Of a stretch of DNA of 64,000 nt, positions 33,479 through 44,932 are shown piece by piece (position 1 is the first letter of the stretch; each line of letters begins with the position of its first letter). A program made the translations under genes and the position numbers. Under the pieces are notes generated by a model that saw only the letters and a program-made list of their open reading frames with translations, was not told where the DNA came from and searched no databases. Source of the DNA: Sweltsa coloradensis (taxonomy: Eukaryota > Arthropoda > Insecta > Plecoptera > Chloroperlidae); NCBI GenBank assembly GCA_024449915.1, contig JAMZAV010002234.1, forward strand, positions 43,301 through 107,300, read 5' to 3'.

Positions 33479-34257
33479 ACTAGGAAAATGCTTAAGTCCC
33501 GCCGCGTTGTGGATGAGCGTAATTGGTGGCATTGAGCTGCCATGTGTTATGTGAATTTTCTGTTCTGTGAAAAAATCATTACTAAGTTGATGATTTTTTT
33601 AAAAATAATTAAAAATAAATAAAAAAAAACTGTAATTTTTAATTTTTTTAATTAATCGTAATTTTAAAAAAGAAAGAAATCGTAAAATTTTGATTTCCAT
33701 AACAAATAATTATTTGATTGTGCTCAAATTTTAAAACAAAATATATGAATTCATAAAATTAAGGTTCTGTGAAAAAATCATTACAATAGGATAAAGCATG
33801 TCGGTGTTTTTTGTCAAAGAATTGTTTTAAAAAAGAAACAAAATGTAAAATTTCGATTTTCATGAGAAATAATTATTTTATTGCGCTTAAATTTTCCACG
33901 AATATATAAATCCATAAAATAAAGGTTCTGTGAAAAAATCATTACATCGGACAAAGCGTGTAGGTATTATAAATCGAAGAAATTTTTTAAAAATCGAAAA
34001 AATCGTAAAATTGCGATTTTTATGGGAATTATTTCTTCGATTTTGTGCTCAAAACGTGGTAGTTCTAGTTCAGAAATTTCGAAGGCCTCAATAAAATTTC
34101 ATCGCAATCGGAGTATCGGTTTAGGCCGGAATCGTGCTAACAAACAGACAAAAATACAAAAAAAAAGAAAAAGAAAAAAAACATTCCGGATTTTTTTCTC
34201 CAGTGTAGTGAAATGGAATCTTCGCTTCGCTCGCTACGCTCACTACGCTCATCCAAC
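33479..34257 (-). mobile_element. Helentron-like element, type B, copy 12 (full length, 779 bp)
   Basis: Same architecture and the same 779-bp span as copy 11. The 3' end is at the left (actaggaaaatgc) and the 5' end at the right (tacgctcatccaac). Its last bases are shared with the start of copy 13, giving a direct tandem. Confidence 0.65.
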
Positions 34258-34867
34258 TAGGAAAACGCTTAAGTCCCGCCGCGTTGTTGGATGAGCATTG
34301 GTGCATTGAGATGCCATGTGTTACGCGGATTTTCTGTCGTTCTGTGAAAAAACATTACTAAGCCGAAGATTTTTTTTAAATTAAATTAAATTATATAAAA
34401 AATTAACTTAGTTTTTATAATTAAATTAAATAAAATAAAAAATTAACTTAATTGTTTTAATTAATCGTAATTTTTTAAAAAGAAATAATCGTAAAATTGC
34501 AATTTGCATAAGAAATAATTATACGATAGCGCTAAAATTTGACACGAATATCTTAATTCAAAATTAAGGTTCTGAAAAAAATCATTACAATAGGATAAAG
34601 CATGTAGGTGTTATAAGTCGAAGAATTTTTTTAAAAATCGAAAAAATAGTAAAATTGCGATTTTCTATGTGAAAAAATTTCCCGATTGCGCTCAAAAACG
34701 TGGCAGTTCTAAGTTCAGAGATTTCGAAGGTCTCCATAAAATTTCATTGCAATCGGAGTATCGGTTTAGCCGGAATCGTGTTAAAAAACACACAAAAATA
34801 CAGAAAGAAGAAAAAAAAAAAAACATTCCGGATGTTTTTCTCCAGTGTAGTGAAATGGAAATATAAG
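34256..34867 (-). mobile_element. Helentron-like element, type B, copy 13 (5' end altered)
   Basis: Begins in the last bases of copy 12 with actaggaaaacgc and a perfect AACGC/GCGTT stem. The interior is type B. The expected 5' terminal 'cttcgcttcgctcgc' is lost; after 'gtgaaatgg' the text becomes aaatataaggctggatg. Confidence 0.6.
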
Positions 34868-35560
34868 GCTGGATGAACGTTTGATGTGCTGTGTTTTTTT
34901 TTCCCATAAATAAAATCCACTAAACTGTGTTTGTTTATTGTGTTGTCCATGCCCACGCAGTTACAGAACCATAATTTCCTCTAGGAGTGCACTATCATAC
35001 GAGTCGTTGCTAAGAAGACTCCAAGCTACTGTGTTCGTATATAAGAGTAGATAATGAAGTCCATATTAAACAGGGATTTGAACCGTGAACGTTCTGCATA
35101 GAAACAAGATCACCCCCGCCCTGCGAAACTATTGTTTTTATTTTGGTTTAAAATGTAAAAATGACTAAATATGGACGATTCCTAGTAGAGGTGAGCACGA
35201 GAGTGGATTTTAACTCACGTCGGGTCACGTCACAAGCTAGCATTTTCTAATCACGCACAGTCACGCACGCACATTACGTCAGTAAGTTGCAATTCGTTAG
35301 CACGCTCACGCATACTCACGCATCATACGCTCACGCACGAGTCACGACTTGACTCACGCAAAGTTATACATAATAATGTAATAGAATACTTAAACGCCTT
35401 TAAAAAATACATGTATCTTATAAGGAGAGTACGGGACAAGGGTAAAATAAAAAAATACACAACATTACCGTATAGGGTAACAACTTGTTTAGTTATTAGT
35501 TGTGACGTATGACATAATAATAATAACTAAAAATGCGTTCACTTTTTACTTCCCAGGTGT
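34868..35560. other. Unassigned; includes a CACGC-rich stretch
   Basis: 35205-35345 is full of TCACG/CACGC motifs in both orientations (for example 'ctcacgcatactcacgcatc'), perhaps an old satellite or MITE interior. Otherwise nothing is recognised. Confidence 0.5.
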
Positions 35561-35850
35561 GTGCGGTAATCTGTGCTGGCCAGGAACAGAGCACAAATGT
35601 GTGCTGTAATCCGTCTGGATCCGGAACAGAGCACACACGGCTTAGTGTCAACACATTGTGCTGTACTCCGTTCTCAACCGGAATAGGTCACACAAATTAA
35701 CGTATGTGCGGTAATCCGTTCTGAAACGGATCACAACAACACACTTCATTTGGCAACAGCGCCACGCTTTGGCAATGTCCGCGACACGAAAATTTGTGCT
35801 CTATTCCGTTGTGGCGCTATTCCGTTGTGACTAGACCTCAATGTAAAAAG
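35561..35850. repeat. Minisatellite with GTGCxGTAATCCGT units
   Basis: Four imperfect units start at 35561, 35601, 35658 and 35706, each 'gtgc(g/t)gtaatccgt...cggaacagagcacac'. Weaker units follow near 35798 and 35818 (ctattccgttgtg). Unit length varies from 40 to 57 bases. Each unit includes an inverted pair gtgtgct/agcacac. Confidence 0.65.
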
Positions 35851-35965
35851 GCAGAAATGCTGTATTTGAGTGAACCAATAAATAAATAAGCGATGGTAGC
35901 TTTGTTCTAGACAATCTATTTTAAAGGCACTGTATCCGCATTTACCCCAAAATTTCACGTATTTC

Positions 35966-36500
35966 ACACCTTGATATGAAGCAAACAACAAAAATGTGTG
36001 ATATCCCCCAAATACAAAAATTTGTAAAAAAAAAAAAAAAAAAAACGGCAGCCAAGCTCTCCTTCAAAAGTCTTCGGCTGTAAATGCTGTGAGATAGAGA
36101 AGTTGAGCCAAGCATTTCATTCTTCTCCCTAGTTTAGCATTGACAAGAAGTAAGATCATTTCGCCTGTTGACGAGCGCCAAGCCAACCATTTTCGTGGTA
36201 AAAAAGTAAACATTTTAAACTCAAAATCATAAAAAAAATGACTTGGCCATTGACTTGTTAGAGTCCTCGTACCAAATTCAATGGTCAAGAATTTTTTTTT
36301 ATGAATTTGAGTTTAAAATTTTTACTTTTTTTACCAAGAAAATGGTTGGCTTGGCGCTTGTCAACAGGCGGAATAATGTTACTTCTTTTCAATGCGAAAC
36401 TAGGGAGAAAGAATGAAATGCTCACACCATTCACAGCCGAAGACTTTGGAAGGAGAGCATGACTGCCGTTTTTTTTTTTACAAATTTTTGTACTGGGTAT
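35966..36500. mobile_element. Foldback element 'FB', copy 1
   Basis: Left arm 36000-36270 and right arm 36280-36500 are long inverted repeats. Landmarks on the left are 'caaatacaaaaatttgt', 'cggcagccaagctctcc', 'cttcggctgtaaatgctgtg' and 'ttgacgagcgccaagccaac'. The right arm holds their complements ('gttggcttggcgcttgtcaac', 'cacagccgaagac'). It ends in poly-A/poly-T. Similar copies are at 47020-47568 and 63505-63760. Non-coding. Confidence 0.8.
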
Positions 36501-36524
36501 GTTAGTGCCCACATGGACGTTCCG

Positions 36525-37161
36525 CCGTCCCGCCGCATTGTTGGATGAGCGTATATGGTGCATTGAGCTGCCATGTGTTACGCGGATTTTCTGTTGTTCT
36601 GTGAAAAAATCATTACTGAGTAGATTAAAAAAAAATTATATTAAATTAAATTAAATTAAATTAAAAATTAACTTAATTTTTTAAATTAAATTAAATTAAA
36701 TAAAAAATGAAATTAATTTTGTATTCGTAATTTTTTAAAAAAATAACAAAATCGTAAAATTGCGATTTGCATAAGAAATATTTATTCAATTGCGCTAAAA
36801 TTTAGCACGAATATAATAATTCAAGAAATTAAGGTTCTGTGAAAAAATCATTACAATTGGATAAAGCATGTAGCTGTCATAAGTAGGCCTAGAAGAAATT
36901 TTTTTAAATAAAAAAAAAATCGTAAAATTGCGTATTTTATGAGAAAAATTTCCCGATTGCGCTCAAAAACGTGGCAGTTCTAGGTTCAGAGATTTCGAAG
37001 GCCTCCACAAAATTTCATCGCAATCGGAGTATCGGTTTAGCCGGAATCGTGTTAACAAACACACAAAAATACGAAAAAAAAAAAAAAAACATTCTGGATT
37101 TTTTTCTACAGTGTAGTGAAATGGAATCTTCGCTTGCTCGCTACGCTCGCTACGCTCATCC
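36525..37161 (-). mobile_element. Helentron-like element, type B, copy 14 (3' tip lost)
   Basis: Starts at 'gtcccgccgcattgttgg', missing the actagg tip. Type-B units follow, with the 5' end tcgctacgctcatcc followed by AAAAAAATTT (T-rich on the element strand). Confidence 0.6.
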
Positions 37162-37967
37162 AAAAAAATTTGATCCACAAGATCCACATATTGTCAGTTT
37201 AAATCTTGCCATTATGTAGAACCTACATGTATATGCCACATAGTACATAGTGATAGTTACTATTATTAAAACCCTTCCAATAATTTCTGGAGGGGATCGG
37301 ACACCGCGATCCCCTCGCTTAGGCCCTGACCTAAAGGGGGGCATTGCACCATATAACAGGTTTAATCTTTTTCGATGGAAATATAAATGTTGTAGATACA
37401 TCACCTTACTTTACTACTACTTACTTCCCGGGGTCGTGGAAATGGGTTTTAGATTATTATTTTGTATATTTTACTGTACGTAGAAAACAATATCGATTAA
37501 GCATAAAAAACTAACCTTTCGAGATGATTCTTCGACTTTTGTTTGCTTAGGGACGAGAGTGTTTTAGTTGACTGAAGTGTAAGGCTACCACCCTACTCGC
37601 GGGCTAGACGCAACGAGCGATCGTGTGATCGTGTTCGTTGATCTACACCCACGCGATAGAGACAGATCCGCGTTGTGCGAGAGTCCTGGAGCCACTGAGA
37701 GCGTCGCGACGCCAATCGCTCACAGACGCGCGACGTCGCCGGCACACGCAAGTCACGGCAGGGCGCAAGCGTCGGCTTATTACAATCTATCGAAATTAAT
37801 AAAAATACATCGAAACTCGAGAAAGCTGTATGTTGGCAGGAATCAATGCAATGATTTTTTTTTTTTTTTAGAAATTGTATTTAAAGTCTACTTACTCAGT
37901 TATAATATAACTGATGATTGGTCACAATCATTCGTATATGTTATAACTTTTCTACAAGCATGTTATC
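37162..37967. other. Unassigned; contains a CpG-rich segment at 37550-37780
   Basis: 37550-37780 is much richer in GC and CpG than its surroundings (gcgtcgcgacgcc, gcgcgacgtcgccgg). A frame at 37625-37972 covers it but has no recognised domain. It could be a 5' exon or promoter region of an unseen gene, or a foreign GC-rich fragment. 37284-37318 has an imperfect palindrome (ggaggggatcgg / gcgatcccctcg). Confidence 0.4.
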
Positions 37968-38621
37968 TTTAAGGGGCTAAAACCCCAAATAATTTTTTTA
38001 CCACGTGATCTATAGCACAATACTACACTAAAATGAACGTTTAAAAAATCATTTCTTGTAACTGTGATTTAAACACGAATTTTTTATTTTTTTTGATCCA
38101 GAAATTTGCGAAAATTGGTGTTTTTGGGAAATTTCTTAAATCGCCTTTAACCTGCTTATTTTTTTGGTCCACATAGATACTAGAGCATAGTATCAATCTA
38201 AAATGCCCATTTATAACATCGTGTCTTGAAACTGTGCCCAAATATACCCTCAAACACGCAAAAATATGCCATTCCAAAATCACACCCCATCTTGGTTATC
38301 AGCATATTTTGACCGAACTACTTGCCCAAATTACAAACAAAATATAGAGAATTTACAGAAAAGGCTGTAGAGTACGTCAATAATGGTCAAAAATTTTTTG
38401 GATCAAATCCTCCAAGGTTACGGGGCATAAAGATCGTCCCCATGTTATTTCTTATGGGAGATTTTTGCCGATGGGACCTAGCTCGAAAAAGTCATATTTG
38501 ACAATTTTTTGGGAGGTCATGGTGGCCCCAATAATTTTTCTGTTAATTGCTAAATTTATTACTAGATAGACTGAATGAAATACATTTTTTGAGTCTAGCG
38601 GTTAAATACCCCTTTAAGAGC
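37968..38621. mobile_element. Possible TTAA-flanked MITE (piggyBac-like?)
   Basis: The left end reads tTTAAGGGGCTAAAACC and the right end ggttaaatACCCCttTAA. The complements match over the TTAA, GGGG and the following AAACC/TTAACC. TTAA on both sides is the target of piggyBac-type elements, but the ends are not identical. No transposase. Tentative. Confidence 0.35.
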
Positions 38622-38722
38622 TAAACATTCATTGTTGTACAAGCCTGCTTGCATGCAGTTAGCGTTACAGGCTGTTCGTGGTCGTGCAACAATAAGTATG
38701 CGTGAAATTATGACCACGTCAG

Positions 38723-39166
38723 CAGTGGCGTATCCAGGAATTCATAAAGGGGGGGGGGGGTTCAATCAATTTTTTCAGCAGATGTGCCGAAGGCTAAGTG
38801 GGGGGTCCGGGGGGCAAAATTTCTTCTTCAAGGTCTTTTTGGTGAAAATCTCTGCGTTTTAAAGCATCACAATGACCAACTTTTTATCTATTAAATCCTG
38901 TTTTTTTATCCAAAAGTTTTCTTTTTCAAGGTATAATTTTGGTGAAAATCTGTGTTTTTTAAAGCATCGCACCAACTTTTTATCTAAAATCCTGTTTTTT
39001 AATCTAAAAGTTTTTCTCTCAAGGTCATTTTGGTGAAAATCTGTGTTTTTTAAAGCATCACAATTACCAACTTTGTATCTACTAAATTCCTCTTTTGGTC
39101 AGATGGTAATTTGTAGTTATTTTATTTTCTCCTTTACACTTACACACCCCCTTGGATACGCCACTG
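38723..39166. mobile_element. Non-autonomous hAT-type transposon (444 bp) with three internal tandem repeats
   Basis: The left end CAGTGGCGTATCCAGG and right end ccttggatacgccactg are inverted repeats. The flanks are CACGTCAG (38715-38722) and CGCGTCAG (39167-39174), an 8-bp target duplication with one mismatch. Inside, three direct units of about 95 bp start at 38830, 38928 and 39021 ('aaggtc...ggtgaaaatctgtg...aaagcatcacaa'). A poly-G run lies at 38749. No coding capacity. Confidence 0.85.
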
Positions 39167-39174
39167 CGCGTCAG

Positions 39175-39943
39175 TGGTAGAGCAAACAGGAATTTATAGC
39201 TCACTGTTGAGTAATGTTTATAGTTAACGAACAAAACATTATATTAGTTTTTAAAGTTAGGAGAGTTCATTATAATATTTAAAACACTTCAGTGGAAATA
39301 ACGCTATTTTATTATATTAAATAACAACGATTCGGAAATGACTTAAACTTTTTCCGTTCTCAGGTTTCTTGTGAAAAACAAAAATCATATTTTCAAAAGT
39401 ATATCAAAACAAACAAAGACAATAGCCAAGGTCGATAAAAATTTAACATTTTACACATCGAAGTTGACAAAAACAAGGTACTTGTTTAAGGAAAAACTAA
39501 GTTTGTAAAATATATATTGTGAAATATATGTTATAGCGCAATTAGGTTTTGGTGATTTTTTTACATTCCCACACATAGTTAACAGCTCTTTTGTGAACAC
39601 TATGTAAATTTAAATTTAAGTAGAAATTATGGTTTAAAAACAAAAAAATCACCAATATCATATTTACTAATTGAGCTATAAGGCCTTCATATATTTCAAT
39701 ATTTTTTCCATTTTTTTTCTAATCCTCACTCCGAAAACATTGGGAATAATTAACTAATTTTATTTTCTATTACGTAATTATTTTATAGTTAAATACTAAG
39801 AACTCATCGTGAAGCCATTTGTTTTCGAATCTATCATTAAAAAACTAAATATTTACATTTTGAACTATATTTCGGCATCTTTACCCCACTAAAAAAGTGG
39901 AGTAGCGGACACTCTTCTCGCTATCATCATAACAAAGCTTATT
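39175..39943. other. Unassigned AT-rich sequence
   Basis: No gene or repeat recognised. Confidence 0.6.
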
Positions 39944-40360
39944 GGATGAGCAAAGCGAAGACTTCAATTTCAATTACCCCGAAAAAAATAGCTCGTGTGT
40001 TTCTTTTTTTTTTAGTCTGTTGGTTCGCATTTTACCGGGCAAACGTCATCGGCGATCTTGATGAAATAGAAGGGGGCATTTGAAATCTCTGAACTTAGAT
40101 CTGCCAAGTTTTTGGGTAAAAATCGAAGAAACATTTCTGATTAATATTGTAGGCCTACTTTTACGATACACGGGTGGGTCTACAACGTTCAGATTTTACA
40201 TGGACATTAGGGAAATGGTGATGTATTGCCTTTTGAAAGAAACAGTTAAAGAGTTAGAATTCATAGACAAAAGTTTTTAAAGAAGTCTCTATAATTATAA
40301 AAAGTCTGTATAATTAACAAGTAACTATAGAAAGTTGACAATAATCACCTACAAAGCGTA
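39944..40360 (+). mobile_element. Helentron-like element, type A, copy 15 (3' truncated)
   Basis: Starts GGATGAGCAAAGCGAAGAC after 'ttatt' and runs through the type-A blocks ('cgggcaaacg', 'acgggtgggtctac') to 'caataatcacctacaa'. The 3' hairpin end is missing, at the same point as in copies 2 and 6. Confidence 0.6.
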
Positions 40361-40387
40361 TAAAAAGCGGTATTCGATCCTCTAGAT

Positions 40388-40460
40388 CAGTGGTTCCCCA
40401 AACTTTTCAGACAGAGTACCCCCTGAGCAGTTCGGATCCTACCACGTACCCCCACCTTCT
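40388..40460. mobile_element. Left terminus of a hAT-like element (partner end not found)
   Basis: CAGTGGTTCCCCAAACTTTT followed by 'cagagtacccc' is the classic terminus of many animal hAT/Charlie-type elements. I find no matching right end nearby, so the element is broken or longer than I can trace. Confidence 0.45.
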
Positions 40461-42916
40461 AAAAACTAGAAACAGTAGAAATGACATACCTTTATTTTTA
40501 TATTGCTCCTCACTAATGAAAAGGATGTGCCTGTTTACGGGAACAAAGGGTTTTAAAGTCCGGCGTTAATGTATGCACTATATTTCGAGGTTCACTCACC
40601 GTTTGTGATGTACTGCTACCTTTTCTTCACTCTCAAGAACTGTCACATTTTTCCTTTTCACACTGCCTGTTTTAAGCCATTGATCCATTTGACGCTACCA
40701 ACTTGCAAACTCACTATAAATACACATCAAAAACATGCCTTCACCCTTCCACTTGTGACGGCCTATTCACTTAGCCTACTACTTGCGTGCGGACAGGTTG
40801 CTAGTTAACGTTGCACTGATATGTGCACAGCCGAAGTGAGTGCCCAATATGGGCACCAAATCGACATGTAGATCGCAGCACTGGCGGCGCGCTACGTCAC
40901 AACATGGCTGGCGTAATTGTGATTCCGGGCTGGAGCGTTATGGCGCTAACGTGTGTTAGTCGCGCCGGTTATGACAATTCGGGGATTATTTCCGATCTGT
41001 TCACTAACATTTACCTTTCTCGCAAATAAGGTGTATATTTTCATCTACGGTTTGCATTTGTTACGCTCTTATACAACCCACAAGTAGACGTAATTGCGTA
41101 GGTAGGCCAACTATAGCCAAATTGAACCTTCCTATTCCTATATTTCTGAATGGGATAGGGATGAAATGTATTTATTTGTATTTTTTTATTTAATTACTAC
41201 CTTAAGTAAAGTTGCCAGCCGAAATTGGTATTGGTCCAAGGAATTATTACCGAATTTGAATTTAGAATGTTAAGTTTTTGAAGTGAAACGAGTCTGTTGG
41301 TTGTATCAAGAAATATTTTGCAACAAATTGATATAACACTGAACAGCTGAAGTGCAAGGTGCAATATTTAACGTTTTCCCGCGATAATGTGAAACAATAA
41401 ATAGTACAACTTGTATTATTTTCATCATATTCCCTGAAAATGTCAATAAATAAGGCCTACATCTATGCTATAATCCGGATGTTGTCAATTTGTAATCATC
41501 GACAAAGTGTGCTTTATTCAGAACATGACGAAACTTCTAAAAATACTTGGCTGCAGAAATTGGTATTTACTATGAAAAATGTTAATTGAAAACGATTTTT
41601 CCGAATTTATTACTATACATAGGCCTACCTTTTTTGTTGTTGATAAAAACGCACTACAGTGTAGTAATTTTGAGGTAGCCCATCACATACGAAACAAATT
41701 GAATGTAGGCCTATGTGCTATGTAGGCCTGTATGTGTAACAATTCGGAATGGTGTGATTGGCATAAGCATGAATTAAAATTATTGTCTGAAATTGTAAAA
41801 CGCGATTTAATATGAGTGTCGGTGACGGGTAAAAAACAATAAGTATAATTAGAAAAAATGAACATAAATAAATAATAAATCTATCAAACACAACGGGAAA
41901 ACTCAGTGGGTGACACCACACTGTCATCTGACTATATGTTTTCGGACTTTATCCCTGGACTTAAATGTAAGAATAATGTTTTTATTAAGATAGGCCTACC
42001 GAAATTTAAATTGAGATCACGATAATTTAAAAGTTGTTATTTTAAGTGTAAAGAGTTGTATTTTAAAAGAGAAATGTAGGCCAATGCTTAACCATTCGAG
42101 ACATAACCCTTGCGTCAGTTGTCCAGTTTATGGTGCACTTACAGGCCCCATTCTTTCATTTAAAATTTGTTTTCTTGTGATAACCATAGCACAAATATGC
42201 CTTTATTTTATTTCTAACGTTCAACATCCGTTATCAAAACTTATCACGCCAAAAACTCAACTTTTAGTTACATCTACACGTTCTTCCACGTTATTTGCCG
42301 CTGTGTCTACCTGAGTGATCACTGCTGCTAGGGTTCTACGTTTCCGCCAACAGGGCCGCGCTAGTGTGATCGAGTGAAGCGCTCACGTGGCAAAGCCGCG
42401 CAATTGTCGAGTGTAGCCTGAGATTCGCGGGCGCTCTGTGAGTGGGAAACTCATCTATCGACGGCTCGTACGAATTTATTATTTAATGCGAATTTTAAAA
42501 TGTTAACGCAGTGAATGATTCCTATAATCGTCGAGTAAAGGGCCAGGCTAACTATTCATAACATATAATATCCACACACCATCTCACTTCGAAATGAGGT
42601 GATAGCAGAAAAAAAGGTCTCTCACCCCAAAAAATATTTCAACAGAAACGATAATTTTTTCTTTTGAATAAGAAAATAATAGTTGCCCTGGTACGTTGTT
42701 TAATCTAGGCCTACTCGAAATAAAGAGAAATCTAAGGTGTCGAAAAATGTTTATTTCTTGCAAAGGAATAGATATATAAAACATTCAATCAAAATATTTT
42801 TTGTTCAAGGTGATAGGGGGACTCATTTATTTTATGCACATGGCCCTTGATTTGAAGAATCTCCTCTGGAAATGGGCACTGGTGTTTTCTCAGAATAATT
42901 ATTAAATGTGTCAGAT
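40461..42916. other. Unassigned sequence
   Basis: About 2.4 kb without a supported gene. 40820-41000 and 42330-42440 are richer in CpG (ggcggcgcgctacg; cagggccgcgctag). Several TAGGCCTA palindromes occur at 41600-42000 and 42705. No RNA gene seen. Confidence 0.5.
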
Positions 42917-43686
42917 ACTAGGAAAACGCTAAAGTCCCGCCACGTTGATGGATGAGCTTTTAAAAATGTTTAGTTTGCATGGGATATCTTTACTTTTGCA
43001 AGTTCTTTGTTTTGCTGCCTACGCAATACGCATTGTAGCTGATTGTTGTCAAGTTTCTTTTGTTACCTGTCAATTGGTATTATTTTCCGTAAAAAACTTA
43101 TATTAAAAGCTTTATTTCTATAGATTTTGGCTAACTATTTAAACATTTTCTTTTAAAAGGTACTACATCACCATAACCTTAATGTCCATGTATAATATGA
43201 ACGTTGTAGCCCCACCAGTTTGGTCAGAATTGGCCCAAATGGCACGAAATATCGCACAAAAATCAAAAAAACGTATATTAAAAGCTTTATTTCTATGGAT
43301 TCTTGCTAATTTTTTAATCTTTTTCTTTCAAAAGGTACTACATCACCATAACCTTTATGTCCATGTATAATATGAACGTTGTAGCCCCACCCGTTTGGTC
43401 AGAATTAACCCAAATGTCACGAAAATATCGCACTAAAAATTGAAAAAAAATCGTAAAAGTACGATATTCATGAGAAATATTTCATCGATTGTACCCAAAA
43501 ACAATACACCTCTTAGTTCAGAGATTTCGAAGGTCCTGTCAAATTTTCATTAAGATCGGATATGCCGTTTGCCTGGTAGAGAGTTAACAAACAGACAAAA
43601 AAACAAACAAAAAAACAAACAAAAAAAAACACCCGAGCTAAATTTTTTGGGGGTCAGTGAAATTGAAGTCTTCGCTTCGCTCATCC
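42917..43686 (-). mobile_element. Helentron-like element, type A, copy 16 (complete, with an internal duplication)
   Basis: Both ends are present: actaggaaaacgctaaagtc and gttgatggatgagc on the left (3' end), cttcgcttcgctcatcc on the right (5' end). About 175 bases are tandemly duplicated: 43100-43273 and 43274-43445 both run from 'tatattaaaagctttattt' through 'accccacc'. This copy links the type-A interior to the same ends as type B. Confidence 0.65.
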
Positions 43687-43736
43687 AATTACCAAATTAC
43701 CATTATTGTTATATTTCACGCATTGCAGCATATAAT

Positions 43737-43800
43737 TTGTGTAGCTCAATGGTCCTGTGTTTGTATTCCTGCTTCCAATACAGAAGGTCGCTGGATCAAA
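43737..43800 (+). repeat. tRNA-like SINE head remnant
   Basis: 'tgtagctcaatggtcc' resembles an A box, and 'ctgcttccaatacagaagg' matches the anticodon-arm region of the SINE at 48217. The B box is decayed (ggtcgctggatcaaa). A relic only. Confidence 0.35.
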
Positions 43801-44371
43801 ATATTACGATTCAGTCTAGATTTTTTAATCATATAAAATATAATTTATGTTCAACAATATAATAATTATAATATTCAAAGCAAACGGCGACTTAAGAATC
43901 GTCCTTGCAAGGTAATTATGGATATGCTATACATTAAACTAAAATTAACGAGTTTTAAATAAACAAGGAATATTTAGATTCATGCGATTATAACCACTAA
44001 ATAATATCAAACAGTTGTTTACCGAAGGAAGGTTGCAGTCTGTATTCAAAATTATTTCAATAGTTTATTATTGTTTTATAAAAAACTAGGAGAAACAAAC
44101 AAACTGCCAAAATAAAACATTTGAAAACGATGCGATAACCTGCCAAATTCGAACTAGTAAAATCATAAAATTGGGTTCCTCTTTCCAGTTACTAACTATT
44201 TACTTATAGTGTGAGGATGGTTGAGAATGAATGATGGTGGGAATATGTCCAAGAGTTATTTATTTAACAGGTGTCGATTCGTTATTCAACCTCGAATCGA
44301 AGAGATGATGTTCAGAAAACAATCTTCCTGTAAAACGCATGAGTCACCATTATTAGCTACAGAACAGTTTG
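43801..44371. other. Unassigned AT-rich sequence
   Basis: No gene, RNA or repeat recognised. Confidence 0.55.
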
Positions 44372-44713
44372 GACGCATCTCCGAAGCCCCACCCACTCTC
44401 CGATGGCCCACCTACCTGCTAATGAAGCCCATGTTACACCACGTAATGTAAGTGCACTCCCACAGCGCGGTAAATGCAAATAGTACAAAGTGCATGGTAT
44501 ATTGAATAGTCTTCACAAACTGATTATTTACCTGTTTTTTATAATGTATGTTTGTAGTTGAATTGAATATTTTGTATAATTATTACTAACATTTTATCAA
44601 AGTCTCGCCGAATTTAAGAATATTATTCAATCTTAGTTGAGTTCAATGGTTGAGTCATATCTGTTTTATAATAAATATTAGTGTTTTTATAGTTCGTTTA
44701 GCTATATGACCAG

Positions 44714-44870
44714 CTAACCTAACCTAACCTCACCTAACCTAACCTAAATTAAACAAAACTAAACTAACCTGACATAACCTAAACTAACCTAACCTAACCT
44801 AACCTAACCTAACCTAACCTAACCTAACCTTACCTAACCTAACCTAACCTAACCTAACCTAACCTAACCC
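44714..44870 (-). repeat. Interstitial (TTAGG)n telomere-type array
   Basis: About 25 units of CCTAA (TTAGG on the minus strand) with a few variants (CCTCA, CCTTA, CTAAATTAAA). TTAGG is the telomere repeat of most arthropods. The array is interstitial and lies between the inverted arms of the element above. Confidence 0.85.
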
Positions 44871-44917
44871 CTTTACCTATAAATATTTTGTTCCAAAAAA
44901 TATTTGGTGGCAATATC

Positions 44918-44932
44918 CCCCCCCCCCCCTTA
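44918..44932. repeat. Poly-C run
   Basis: A run of C between the TTAGG array and the right arm. Confidence 0.85.

Noticed and set aside
35205..35345. CRISPR-like array of CACGC motifs
   Set aside because: No regular repeat-spacer pattern, and the genome is eukaryotic.
44714..44870. True chromosome end
   Set aside because: The array has degenerate units and complex sequence on both sides, so it is interstitial.
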